From: an uncultured Tenacibaculum sp.
Lineage (GTDB): Bacteria; Bacteroidota; Bacteroidia; Flavobacteriales; Flavobacteriaceae
DNA length: 64,000 nucleotides
Direction: 5' to 3'
Assembly (NCBI RefSeq): GCF_947494125.1
Contig: NZ_CANLTU010000004.1
Location: forward strand, 186,001-250,000
In this document: positions 55,848 through 64,000 of the stretch, in pieces
Position numbering within the stretch: the first letter of the stretch is position 1
Layout: each line of letters opens with the position of its first letter
The notes under the pieces: generated by a model
What the model saw: the letters and a program-made list of their open reading frames with translations, nothing else
Databases searched by the model: none
What the model was told of the DNA's origin: nothing
Translations under genes and position numbers: made by a program

Positions 55848-56333
55848 ATGAAAAAATTATTATGTACAATTGTTTTAGTTATTACTGCTTTAACTGCTAA
55901 TGCACAAGACGGACAATTTAATCTAGGAATTAACGGAGGTTTGCCTATAGGTGATTTTGACAAAACCCATTCTTTTACCTTAGGTGCTGAAGTTAATTAC
56001 TTATTTGAAGTCGCTGAAAACTTTAAAGTTGGACCATCGGTTGCTTTCATTAATTATTTTGGTAAAGAAGAAAATAATATTGGTTTTGGAGATATTCAAT
56101 TTTTACCAGTTTCAGCTGCTGCTAGATATAATTTATCTGAAAAATTTTCTTTTGGAGCAGATTTAGGATATGGAATAGGTATTAACAATGGTAATGATGG
56201 AGGCTTTTATTATCGTCCATTAATTAGTTATGCTATTTCAGAAAAGATGGCTATTCAAGGAAGCTATTCTGGAATTTCAAAAAATGGAAATACCATTTCT
56301 AATATTGGTATAGGAGTTTCTTTTAGTTTATAA
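55848..56333 (+). CDS. Small outer-membrane beta-barrel protein
   Basis: Signal peptide, alternating beta-strand pattern, terminal IGIGVSFSL. Confidence 0.78.
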   Translation: MKKLLCTIVLVITALTANAQDGQFNLGINGGLPIGDFDKTHSFTLGAEVNYLFEVAENFKVGPSVAFINYFGKEENNIGFGDIQFLPVSAAARYNLSEKFSFGADLGYGIGINNGNDGGFYYRPLISYAISEKMAIQGSYSGISKNGNTISNIGIGVSFSL

Positions 56334-56344
56334 AGAACTTAACT

Positions 56345-56376
56345 AAAAACAGTCTCAAAATGAGACTGTTTTTTTT
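56345..56376. terminator. Bidirectional terminator between convergent OMP and truA
   Basis: AAAAACAGTCTCA AAA TGAGACTGTTTTTTTT. Confidence 0.85.
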
Positions 56377-57163
56377 ACTTAAACTCTATATTTTGTAAAT
56401 GCAGCCCAGATGCTGGAGCTATATTTTTAATTAACTCTATATCTGAATTTGGATCTAAACTTTGTCTAATAAAATTTAAATCAAATTCACCTTTCCCTAA
56501 ACTATGTAAACCTCCCATTATTAAACGAATTTGATTTCTTAAAAACCCCTCTCCTCTAACAATTAGAACATAACTTTCTTTCGGAAAAAAAGAAGCGGTG
56601 AGTTCAGTATTTTTTTCAATTCTACAATATATAATCTCCCTTTCAACCTTCGTTTCTTCAGATGGCTTAGTACAATACCTCTTATAATTATGAAAACCTT
56701 CAAACAACTTTGCTCCCTCTTTCATTAAAGGAACATCTAATTGCTCTCTAAAACGTGTTAAAAAAGGTGCAGCATACGGATGATTTTTTTCTCCATATGA
56801 AAAATAATAGCGATACTCTTTAACTTTTGGGTGCTGAATTATATTAAAATCTCTATCAATATCTTCAATCTTTAGAGCTCTCATATCACCTGGAGCATTT
56901 GCGTTAAAATCTAACATAAATTGATTAAAGTCTACTTCATGATCAATAAATAGTTGAAATGCAAAATAATTAGCTGAAACTCTAGCGTCAGTTCTTCCAA
57001 CTCCTAAGCTCTTAAATCGAATTCCTTTGTAAATAAACTTCAGAGTTTTATCTAAAAAAAGATGTCCTGTTTTTAAATTAGGTTGCTTTTGCCATCCATG
57101 AAAACGAAACCCTAAATATTGTATTGTAACTAAGTAAGAATGCTTGTAATTCATAAGCCTCAA
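56375..57163 (-). CDS. truA: tRNA pseudouridine synthase A (start may be 57154)
   Basis: YLGFRFHGWQKQPN, GVGRTDARVSA catalytic Asp, GEGFLRNQIRLIMG. Confidence 0.9.
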   Translation of the reverse strand: MRLMNYKHSYLVTIQYLGFRFHGWQKQPNLKTGHLFLDKTLKFIYKGIRFKSLGVGRTDARVSANYFAFQLFIDHEVDFNQFMLDFNANAPGDMRALKIEDIDRDFNIIQHPKVKEYRYYFSYGEKNHPYAAPFLTRFREQLDVPLMKEGAKLFEGFHNYKRYCTKPSEETKVEREIIYCRIEKNTELTASFFPKESYVLIVRGEGFLRNQIRLIMGGLHSLGKGEFDLNFIRQSLDPNSDIELIKNIAPASGLHLQNIEFK

Positions 57164-57534
57164 ATCTACAATGATTTTTGATTAAAATAAAAATTACATT
57201 TAATTCACAAAAACAAATAAAACATACAAATAAATATATTAAAAACACGATTACACATAAAATACAATAACAAAAACACAATAATTTGTTGTTTTTTTCA
57301 ATAATCATCATTTTTATCATATCAATAATTTTTTACTCTCATTTTGGTTTCTCTCTATTTCCTCTCCTTATAAATATGGGTGAATTATTATATCATCATT
57401 TTTTACCCTACTTTTTTGATTCTTACTGGTTTAACGAAAACGTTTTCTACACACAACCTACTGTAAATCATTTGCTTATACCGAATAAATATTGAAAATT
57501 AGCAGCTCATATCAAGCAAAAAAAACCAACAATT

Positions 57535-58524
57535 ATGATTCATTTTAAACCTGTCACACTTACATTAGGGATACTTTGTTTTAACTCATTTTCTCAAACT
57601 GATTCTAAAAAAAGTAATCTTTCTCTGAGTGGAAGTGTGGATGTCTATTATACTAGTAATCTCAACAAAGATGCTAAAGGAACTTTAGGATTACTATCAG
57701 ATGTTCAAACTAATGGTTTTGGTCTTGGTATGGTTAACACTATAGCTTCTTATAAAAAAGAGAAAATAGGTGCCGTTGCAGATTTAGCTTTTGGACCTAG
57801 AGCTAATTCAGCAAATGCCTACGATGGAGCAATCAATCAACTATATGTCTATTACAAACCTGTTGAAAACCTTAAATTCACCCTTGGTCAGTTCAACACT
57901 TTTTTTGGATATGAAGTAATCTCTCCAACGGTTAACTTCAACTATACTGTTTCATACTTATTTAGCGCAGGTCCTTTTTCTCATACTGGTTTACGAATAG
58001 ATTACAATGCTTCTGATGATCTAAGTTTAATGTTAGCTGTTACTAATCCTCATGGTATAACTACTGGATCCAATTCAACAAGTTCTTATCAAACTGGTTT
58101 TCAAATAGGTTATAAAAAACAATATTTAAATCTTATTTATGGTGCAGATGGTTTCAATGCTAACGATGCTCTTTTAATTGATTACACAGCAGGTTTAAAT
58201 TTTTCAAGTACCATTTATATGGGTATAAATGCAGCATATTCTTATTCTAACAAAACTGAAGCTGGATACAAAGGAGTTGCTTTATACTTTCAAAAAGAAT
58301 TCAAAAACGATTTTGCTTTAGGCTTTAGACCAGAGTTTTTCTCTACAATTTCTGCTCAAAAAAACTTAGATCAGTCTGCTTATACTCTAACTGCTCAAAA
58401 AACTCTTTCAAAAGAATTAAAAATGATTGCAGAAATAAGATATGATACTTCAAAAGATATAACATTTTTTAATAGAAATAATCTAACAGGAATTACAGTT
58501 GCAGCTGTGTATACTTTAAAATAA
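57535..58524 (+). CDS. Outer-membrane beta-barrel porin (BBP2/OmpL-like)
   Basis: Signal peptide, GQFNTFFGYEVISPTVNFNYTVSYLFSAGPFSHTGLRIDY, barrel strands throughout. Confidence 0.72.
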   Translation: MIHFKPVTLTLGILCFNSFSQTDSKKSNLSLSGSVDVYYTSNLNKDAKGTLGLLSDVQTNGFGLGMVNTIASYKKEKIGAVADLAFGPRANSANAYDGAINQLYVYYKPVENLKFTLGQFNTFFGYEVISPTVNFNYTVSYLFSAGPFSHTGLRIDYNASDDLSLMLAVTNPHGITTGSNSTSSYQTGFQIGYKKQYLNLIYGADGFNANDALLIDYTAGLNFSSTIYMGINAAYSYSNKTEAGYKGVALYFQKEFKNDFALGFRPEFFSTISAQKNLDQSAYTLTAQKTLSKELKMIAEIRYDTSKDITFFNRNNLTGITVAAVYTLK

Positions 58525-58540
58525 CTAAACCACTTAATAC

Positions 58541-58879
58541 ATGAAAAAAATAGAAGCAATTATACGAAAATCAAAATTCCATCAAGTCAAAAAATCTTTG
58601 CATGAAGCTGGCATTAACTTCTTCTCTTATTGGGATGTAACCGGACTTGGAAATGAAAAAGAAGGACATGTATACAGAGGTGTGTCTTATAGTACTAGTG
58701 ATATTCAAAGAAGATATTTATCTATTGTTGTTAATGATGATTTTAAAGAAGCTACCATCAATGCTATTTTATCCTCTGCTTCAACCGGAGAAGTTGGTGA
58801 CGGAAAAATATTTGTTTCAAATATTGAGGAGAGTTATAGAATAAGAACAGGAGAAAAAGGAAAAAACACACTTAACTAA
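58541..58879 (+). CDS. P-II family nitrogen regulatory protein
   Basis: MKKIEAIIRKSKFHQVKKSL, VYRGVSY T-loop, STGEVGDGKIFVSNIEESYRIRTGE. Confidence 0.93.
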   Translation: MKKIEAIIRKSKFHQVKKSLHEAGINFFSYWDVTGLGNEKEGHVYRGVSYSTSDIQRRYLSIVVNDDFKEATINAILSSASTGEVGDGKIFVSNIEESYRIRTGEKGKNTLN

Positions 58880-58886
58880 CAAAATT

Positions 58887-60125
58887 ATGGATATGCTTAC
58901 AATAAATAATGTGTGGATGATGATATGCATAGCTCTTGTTTTCTTTATGCATTTAGGTTTTGCCTTTTTGGAAATAGGACTAACAAGACAAAAAAACACG
59001 ATAAATATATTATTCAAAAATATTTTTATAATCACCGTAGGATTACTCTTATACTATCTAATTGGTTTCAATTTAATGTACCCTGGTTTTTCTAAAGATG
59101 CTTTAGGCATTTTAGGTTTTTCAGGAATTGGATTAGATGCTCCATTAAAAAACGGTGTTTTAGATTTAACATATAATGAAGGTTACACATATTGGACTGA
59201 CTTTTTATTTCAGGGAATGTTTGCCGCAACTGCTGCTACAATTGTTTCTGGGGCTGTAGCTGAAAGAATGAAATTAATTCCCTTTATTATTTTTACAATA
59301 ATATATGTAGGGATTATATATCCAATTGCTGGCTCATGGAAATGGGGAGGTGGCTTTTTACATACCTTAGAAACTCCATTTTATGATTTTGCTGGATCTA
59401 CTTTAGTACATTCTGTAGGTGGATGGGCAGCTTTAATTGCTGTTTGTTTATTAGGCCCAAGAATAGGAAAATTTAAAAAAGGAAAAGCACAAGCTATTCC
59501 TGGGCATAACATTCCTATTGCTACTGCTGGAGTTTTAATTCTATGGTTAGGCTGGTTCGGTTTTAATGGAGGCTCAGTACTTTCAGCTAATCCATCAGCT
59601 ACTTCTCTAACATTAGTAACTACATGTTTAGCTGCCGCCGCTGGAGGCTTCTTAGCTTTCCTAACATCTTCAATTATTTATAAAGGATTTGATTTAACCA
59701 TGTATTTAAATGGAATTTTAGGTGGTTTAGTTGGGATCACTGCTGGAGCAGATCAAATGTCTCCTACCGATGCTATACTTATTGGAGGAATTGCAGGTAT
59801 CATTGTCGTTTTTGCAGTAAGCATAATTGATCGTTTAAAATTAGATGATCCTGTTGGTGCCATTGCTGTACACTTAGTATGTGGTATTTGGGGAACATTG
59901 GCTGTAGGAATCTTTGGAAACTTAGCAGGTTGGAATCAATTTGTTTCTCAATTAATTGGAATTTTAGCGTATACAGTATTCTGCTCAGCTTCTTCATTTA
60001 TAATCATTTTTACTTTAAAAAAGACAATGGGAATTAGAGTAAACGAAAGAGAAGAATTAGAAGGACTAGACAAATTTGAACATGGAATTAATGCATATCC
60101 AGATTTTAGATTAAACGAACATTAA
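58887..60125 (+). CDS. amt: Ammonium transporter (Amt)
   Basis: [69 protein letters not shown]. Confidence 0.96.
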   Translation: MDMLTINNVWMMICIALVFFMHLGFAFLEIGLTRQKNTINILFKNIFIITVGLLLYYLIGFNLMYPGFSKDALGILGFSGIGLDAPLKNGVLDLTYNEGYTYWTDFLFQGMFAATAATIVSGAVAERMKLIPFIIFTIIYVGIIYPIAGSWKWGGGFLHTLETPFYDFAGSTLVHSVGGWAALIAVCLLGPRIGKFKKGKAQAIPGHNIPIATAGVLILWLGWFGFNGGSVLSANPSATSLTLVTTCLAAAAGGFLAFLTSSIIYKGFDLTMYLNGILGGLVGITAGADQMSPTDAILIGGIAGIIVVFAVSIIDRLKLDDPVGAIAVHLVCGIWGTLAVGIFGNLAGWNQFVSQLIGILAYTVFCSASSFIIIFTLKKTMGIRVNEREELEGLDKFEHGINAYPDFRLNEH

Positions 60126-60138
60126 AAACATAAACAAT

Positions 60139-63100
60139 ATGGAAGATCAGGGATTATATTTAAGCGAATTCGAAAGAGACAATTGTGGTGCTGGCTTCAT
60201 TTGTAATTTAAATGGAGAAAAGTCTAATACAATTATTCATAATGCACTTGAAATTTTAGTAAAATTAGAGCATCGTGGAGCTGTTAGTTCTGATGGTCGA
60301 ACTGGAGATGGTGCTGGTATTTTAATTGATATCCCCCATAAATTCTTTAAACGAGTTTGTTCATTTATAATTCCTAAATCAAAAGAATATGCCGTAGGTA
60401 TGGTCTTTCTACCTAAAAGTTCTAACCAGACAAACTATTGTGTTTCAATTTTAGAAGATGAAATAAAAAAGCAAGGCTTACGAATCATTGGGTGGAGAGA
60501 TGTTCCTGTAGACACTTCTATTATTGGAGAAATTGCTTCAAAAACTGAACCTAAAGTAAAACAAATATTCATAGATAAGAATGAAAGCAAACTAACAGAT
60601 ATACAGTTTAATGCTAAACTATTTGCTGCTCGTAAAATAGCAGAACATATTATTGCTAAATCTAAACTTTCGCAAGCAAATTATTTCTATATCTCTAGCC
60701 TTTCAACAACAACTTTAATTTACAAAGGTTTATTAATTCCAGAAGATATAGGCAGGTATTATATCGATTTAAAAGAAAAAGATGTAGTTACCAGATTAGC
60801 TTTAGTACATCAGCGTTTTTCTACAAACACGTTCCCAGCTTGGAGTTTAGCACAGCCTTTTCGTTATATGTGTCATAATGGAGAAATTAATACACTTCGT
60901 GGAAACGTTAGTAGAATGAGAGCACGAGAGGAATTAATGAAAAGTGACTTATTCGGAGAAGACATAAAAAAATTATTTCCTATTGTAACCGACGGTAAAT
61001 CTGACTCTGCGTCTATGGATTTAGTCGTAGAATTACTATTAATGACTGGAAGAACATTACCAGAAGTAATGATGATTATGGTTCCTGAAGCCTGGGAAAA
61101 ACACCAAACAATGTCCGAAGATAAAAAGGCTTTTTATGAATACAACTCGTGTATAATGGAACCTTGGGACGGTCCAGCATCAATTCCTTTTACTGATGGA
61201 ATCTATATCGGCGCCTTACTAGATAGAAATGGATTAAGGCCTTCAAGATATACAGTTACTAAAGATGGGTTTGTAATTATGTCTTCAGAAATTGGTGTCG
61301 TAAAAATTGCTCCAGAAAATGTTGAAAAACACGGTAGACTAGAACCCGGAAAAATGTTTTTAGTAGACATGGATGCTGGTAGAATTATTGAAGATGAAGA
61401 AATAAAAACTAAAATTGTATCTAAGAATCCATATAAAAAATGGGTTTCGGAACACATGTTACCACTAGCGCAAGTTCCTTACACAAATAATATGTGTCCA
61501 ATTGAACCTACAGCATATAAAACAAGATTACGAGCTTTTGGTTATACTTTAGAAGAAATCAGTTCTATAATCAATCCAATGGCTATAAAAGCAAAAGAAG
61601 CTATTGGTTCAATGGGAACAGATACTCCTCTTGCAGTTTTATCAGACAAACCGCAATTGCTATATAATTATTTCAAACAATTATTCGCACAAGTAACCAA
61701 TCCTCCATTAGATGGAATAAGAGAGGAATTAATTACAGATATCAGTTTAGCTATTGGAGGAGATCGTAATATTTTCGACATTATCCCCGATCAAGCAAAA
61801 AAATTGAAAATTCAAAACCCTGTTATTTCTAATGACGACTTAGATAAAATTAAAAACATAACGCATCCAGAATTTAAAGCGGTTTCTATTCCTATGTTAT
61901 ACCCTATTTCTGAAGGTGTAAATGGTTTAGAGAAAGCGTTAGACAACATTCTTATTGCTGTAGAAAAAGCTGTTTTTGAAGGAGCAAATATTATTATACT
62001 TTCAGATAGAAATGTAGATAAAAATAATGCACCAATACCTGCTTTATTAGCTTGTTCTTATGTGCATCATTCTTTAAATAACAAACAAAAAAGGTCAAAA
62101 TTTGGTATCGTTTTAGAAACTGCTGAAGCACGTGAACCACATCATTTTGCTACTTTATTTGGTTATGGAGCCAGTGCCATTAATCCATACTTAGTAAATG
62201 AAATTATAAGAGAGCAAGTAAAAACAAAAGTTATTAAAGACTTAGATGAAGAAACAGCAGTAAATAATTTTAATAAAGCTATTGGAAAAGGGATTTTAAA
62301 AATAATGAATAAAATAGGGATCTCTACACTACATTCATACAGAGCATCACAAATTTTCGAAGCTTTAGGGCTTAAAAAAGCTTTTACTGAAAAACACTTT
62401 CCATATACTCCTTCAAGAATTGGCGGAATAGGGTTAGTTGTTTTAGAAAAAGATATTCAAAAAAGATTTGACAAAGCATTTAAACTAGAAAATTATAAAT
62501 CGGTATTAGATCTTGAAATTGGTGGTGATTATAGGTGGAGAAGAAACGGTGAAAAACACATGTTTAATCCAACCACAGTTGCAAAACTACAACAAGCAGT
62601 TAGAAGTAAAAGTAAAGACAGTTATAAAGTTTATGCTGATAAAGTAAATAAACAAAGTGAAAATTTAATGACCCTACGAGGTCTATTTGAGTTTAATAAT
62701 TTAGATCCAATTTCTATTGATGAAGTTGAGCCATGGACAGAAATAGTAAAACGTTTTAAAACTGGAGCTATGTCTTACGGATCAATAAGTCAAGAAGCTC
62801 ATGAGAATTTAGCCATTGCTATGAATAAAATTGGAGCTAAAAGTAACTCAGGAGAAGGAGGAGAAAACAAATTACGTTTTATAAAAGAAAAAAATGGTGA
62901 TTGGAAGAATAGTGCAATTAAACAAGTAGCTTCTGGTAGATTTGGAGTTTCAAGTAATTATTTAACCAATGCAAAAGAAATACAAATTAAAATGGCTCAA
63001 GGAGCTAAGCCAGGAGAAGGAGGGCATCTTCCAGGTGAAAAAGTATTACCTTGGATTGCTAACGTTAGAAATTCAACTCCTTATGTTGGTTTAATCTCTC

Positions 63101-64000
63101 CACCACCTCACCACGACATCTATTCAATAGAAGATTTAGCACAATTAATTTTCGATTTAAAAAATGCCAATAGAGAAGCTAGAATTAATGTAAAATTAGT
63201 TTCTAAAGTTGGTGTAGGAACAATAGCAGCAGGAGTAGCAAAAGCAAAAGCAGATGTAATATTAATATCTGGATTTGATGGAGGAACAGGAGCCTCTCCT
63301 TTAACTTCATTGAAACATGCAGGGCTTCCTTGGGAATTAGGACTAGCAGAAGCGCAACAAACATTAATATTAAACGGATTAAGAAATAGAGTTGTTCTTG
63401 AATGTGATGGGCAATTAAAAACAGGAAGAGATGTCGCTATAGCTGCATTATTGGGGGCAGAAGAATTTGGTTTTGCAACAGCCCCTTTAGTAGCTTCAGG
63501 TTGTATTATGATGCGTGCTTGTCATTTAAACACTTGCCCAGTAGGTATAGCTACTCAAGATCCTAAGCTTAGAAAAAACTTCAAAGGAACACCGGAACAT
63601 GTAATCAACTTCATGTATTTCGTTGCAGAAGAGTTAAGAGAAATCATGGCGCAATTAGGCTATAGAACACTTAATGAAATGATTGGGCAAAGTCATAAAC
63701 TAAACACAAACAAAGCAATAAAACATTATAAAGCAAAAGGAGTAGATCTTTCAGCTATTCTGTATAAGCCTCAACAGAGTAAGAATAACATTCAATACAA
63801 TACTGAAAATCAAAACCATAATTTAGATAATGTATTAGATTTCAAAATTTTTAATGACGCTAAAGCAGCAATTATTAATAAACAAGAAACTACATTAACC
63901 TATCCAATTCAAAATACAGATAGAGCAGTTGGAGCAATTTTAAGTAACGAAATTTCTAAGCGTTATGGAGAATCAGGCTTACAAAAAAACACATTAAATA
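60139..64000 (+). CDS. gltB: Glutamate synthase large subunit (3' truncated by window edge; absent from ORF track)
   Basis: ATG 60139 [29 protein letters not shown]..., [68 protein letters not shown]; open to the window end. Confidence 0.96.
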   Translation, partial: MEDQGLYLSEFERDNCGAGFICNLNGEKSNTIIHNALEILVKLEHRGAVSSDGRTGDGAGILIDIPHKFFKRVCSFIIPKSKEYAVGMVFLPKSSNQTNYCVSILEDEIKKQGLRIIGWRDVPVDTSIIGEIASKTEPKVKQIFIDKNESKLTDIQFNAKLFAARKIAEHIIAKSKLSQANYFYISSLSTTTLIYKGLLIPEDIGRYYIDLKEKDVVTRLALVHQRFSTNTFPAWSLAQPFRYMCHNGEINTLRGNVSRMRAREELMKSDLFGEDIKKLFPIVTDGKSDSASMDLVVELLLMTGRTLPEVMMIMVPEAWEKHQTMSEDKKAFYEYNSCIMEPWDGPASIPFTDGIYIGALLDRNGLRPSRYTVTKDGFVIMSSEIGVVKIAPENVEKHGRLEPGKMFLVDMDAGRIIEDEEIKTKIVSKNPYKKWVSEHMLPLAQVPYTNNMCPIEPTAYKTRLRAFGYTLEEISSIINPMAIKAKEAIGSMGTDTPLAVLSDKPQLLYNYFKQLFAQVTNPPLDGIREELITDISLAIGGDRNIFDIIPDQAKKLKIQNPVISNDDLDKIKNITHPEFKAVSIPMLYPISEGVNGLEKALDNILIAVEKAVFEGANIIILSDRNVDKNNAPIPALLACSYVHHSLNNKQKRSKFGIVLETAEAREPHHFATLFGYGASAINPYLVNEIIREQVKTKVIKDLDEETAVNNFNKAIGKGILKIMNKIGISTLHSYRASQIFEALGLKKAFTEKHFPYTPSRIGGIGLVVLEKDIQKRFDKAFKLENYKSVLDLEIGGDYRWRRNGEKHMFNPTTVAKLQQAVRSKSKDSYKVYADKVNKQSENLMTLRGLFEFNNLDPISIDEVEPWTEIVKRFKTGAMSYGSISQEAHENLAIAMNKIGAKSNSGEGGENKLRFIKEKNGDWKNSAIKQVASGRFGVSSNYLTNAKEIQIKMAQGAKPGEGGHLPGEKVLPWIANVRNSTPYVGLISPPPHHDIYSIEDLAQLIFDLKNANREARINVKLVSKVGVGTIAAGVAKAKADVILISGFDGGTGASPLTSLKHAGLPWELGLAEAQQTLILNGLRNRVVLECDGQLKTGRDVAIAALLGAEEFGFATAPLVASGCIMMRACHLNTCPVGIATQDPKLRKNFKGTPEHVINFMYFVAEELREIMAQLGYRTLNEMIGQSHKLNTNKAIKHYKAKGVDLSAILYKPQQSKNNIQYNTENQNHNLDNVLDFKIFNDAKAAIINKQETTLTYPIQNTDRAVGAILSNEISKRYGESGLQKNTLN

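Noticed and set aside
57164-57534. Small ORFs between truA and the porin
   Set aside because: Very AT-rich, hydrophobic shadow ORFs without ribosome-binding or family signals.
61203-61457. 84-aa minus-strand ORF
   Set aside because: Antisense inside gltB, whose frame is continuous and motif-rich.

Overview
AT-rich Bacteroidota window, most likely Flavobacteriaceae: it has gldJ, porV, a TonB/ExbBD set and several TAnnTTTG-type -7 promoter elements. The main content is a Wzx/Wzy-type surface polysaccharide locus in two parts. The export and control genes are on the + strand (CapD-like dehydratase, Wza, Wzc; 3.3-8.4 kb), with a convergent PHP-type tyrosine phosphatase. A long, mostly overlapping minus-strand biosynthetic run extends from about 46.7 kb down to 20.9 kb, between a tandem tRNA-Val pair and the guaA/LysM region. 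That run appears to encode a GDP-colitose module (gmd / ColC-like / ColD-like), WbpA/WbpB/WecB-like and Ugd functions, complete dTDP-rhamnose genes, Wzx, Wzy, an O-acyltransferase, four glycosyltransferases, an unusual set of kinase- and nucleotidyltransferase-fold proteins, and a PglC/ATP-grasp/HAD/PglE-like end. Main points for follow-up: (1) the colitose cassette is bracketed by about 83-bp direct repeats, one abutting tRNA-Val; (2) a decayed rfbC-rfbD fusion pseudogene, not in the ORF track, lies at the distal end of the locus; (3) an ATP-grasp/HAD pair occupies the position where an N-acetyltransferase would be expected; (4) a split TMK-like / APH-like / NTase-like module sits among the glycosyltransferases; (5) the Wzc tyrosine tail is encoded by a hexanucleotide microsatellite; (6) a deletion scar lies just upstream of wzx; (7) a porin-PII-Amt-gltB nitrogen operon is present, whose gltB runs off the window and is missing from the ORF track. 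Product names come from reading motifs by eye; no database search was run.
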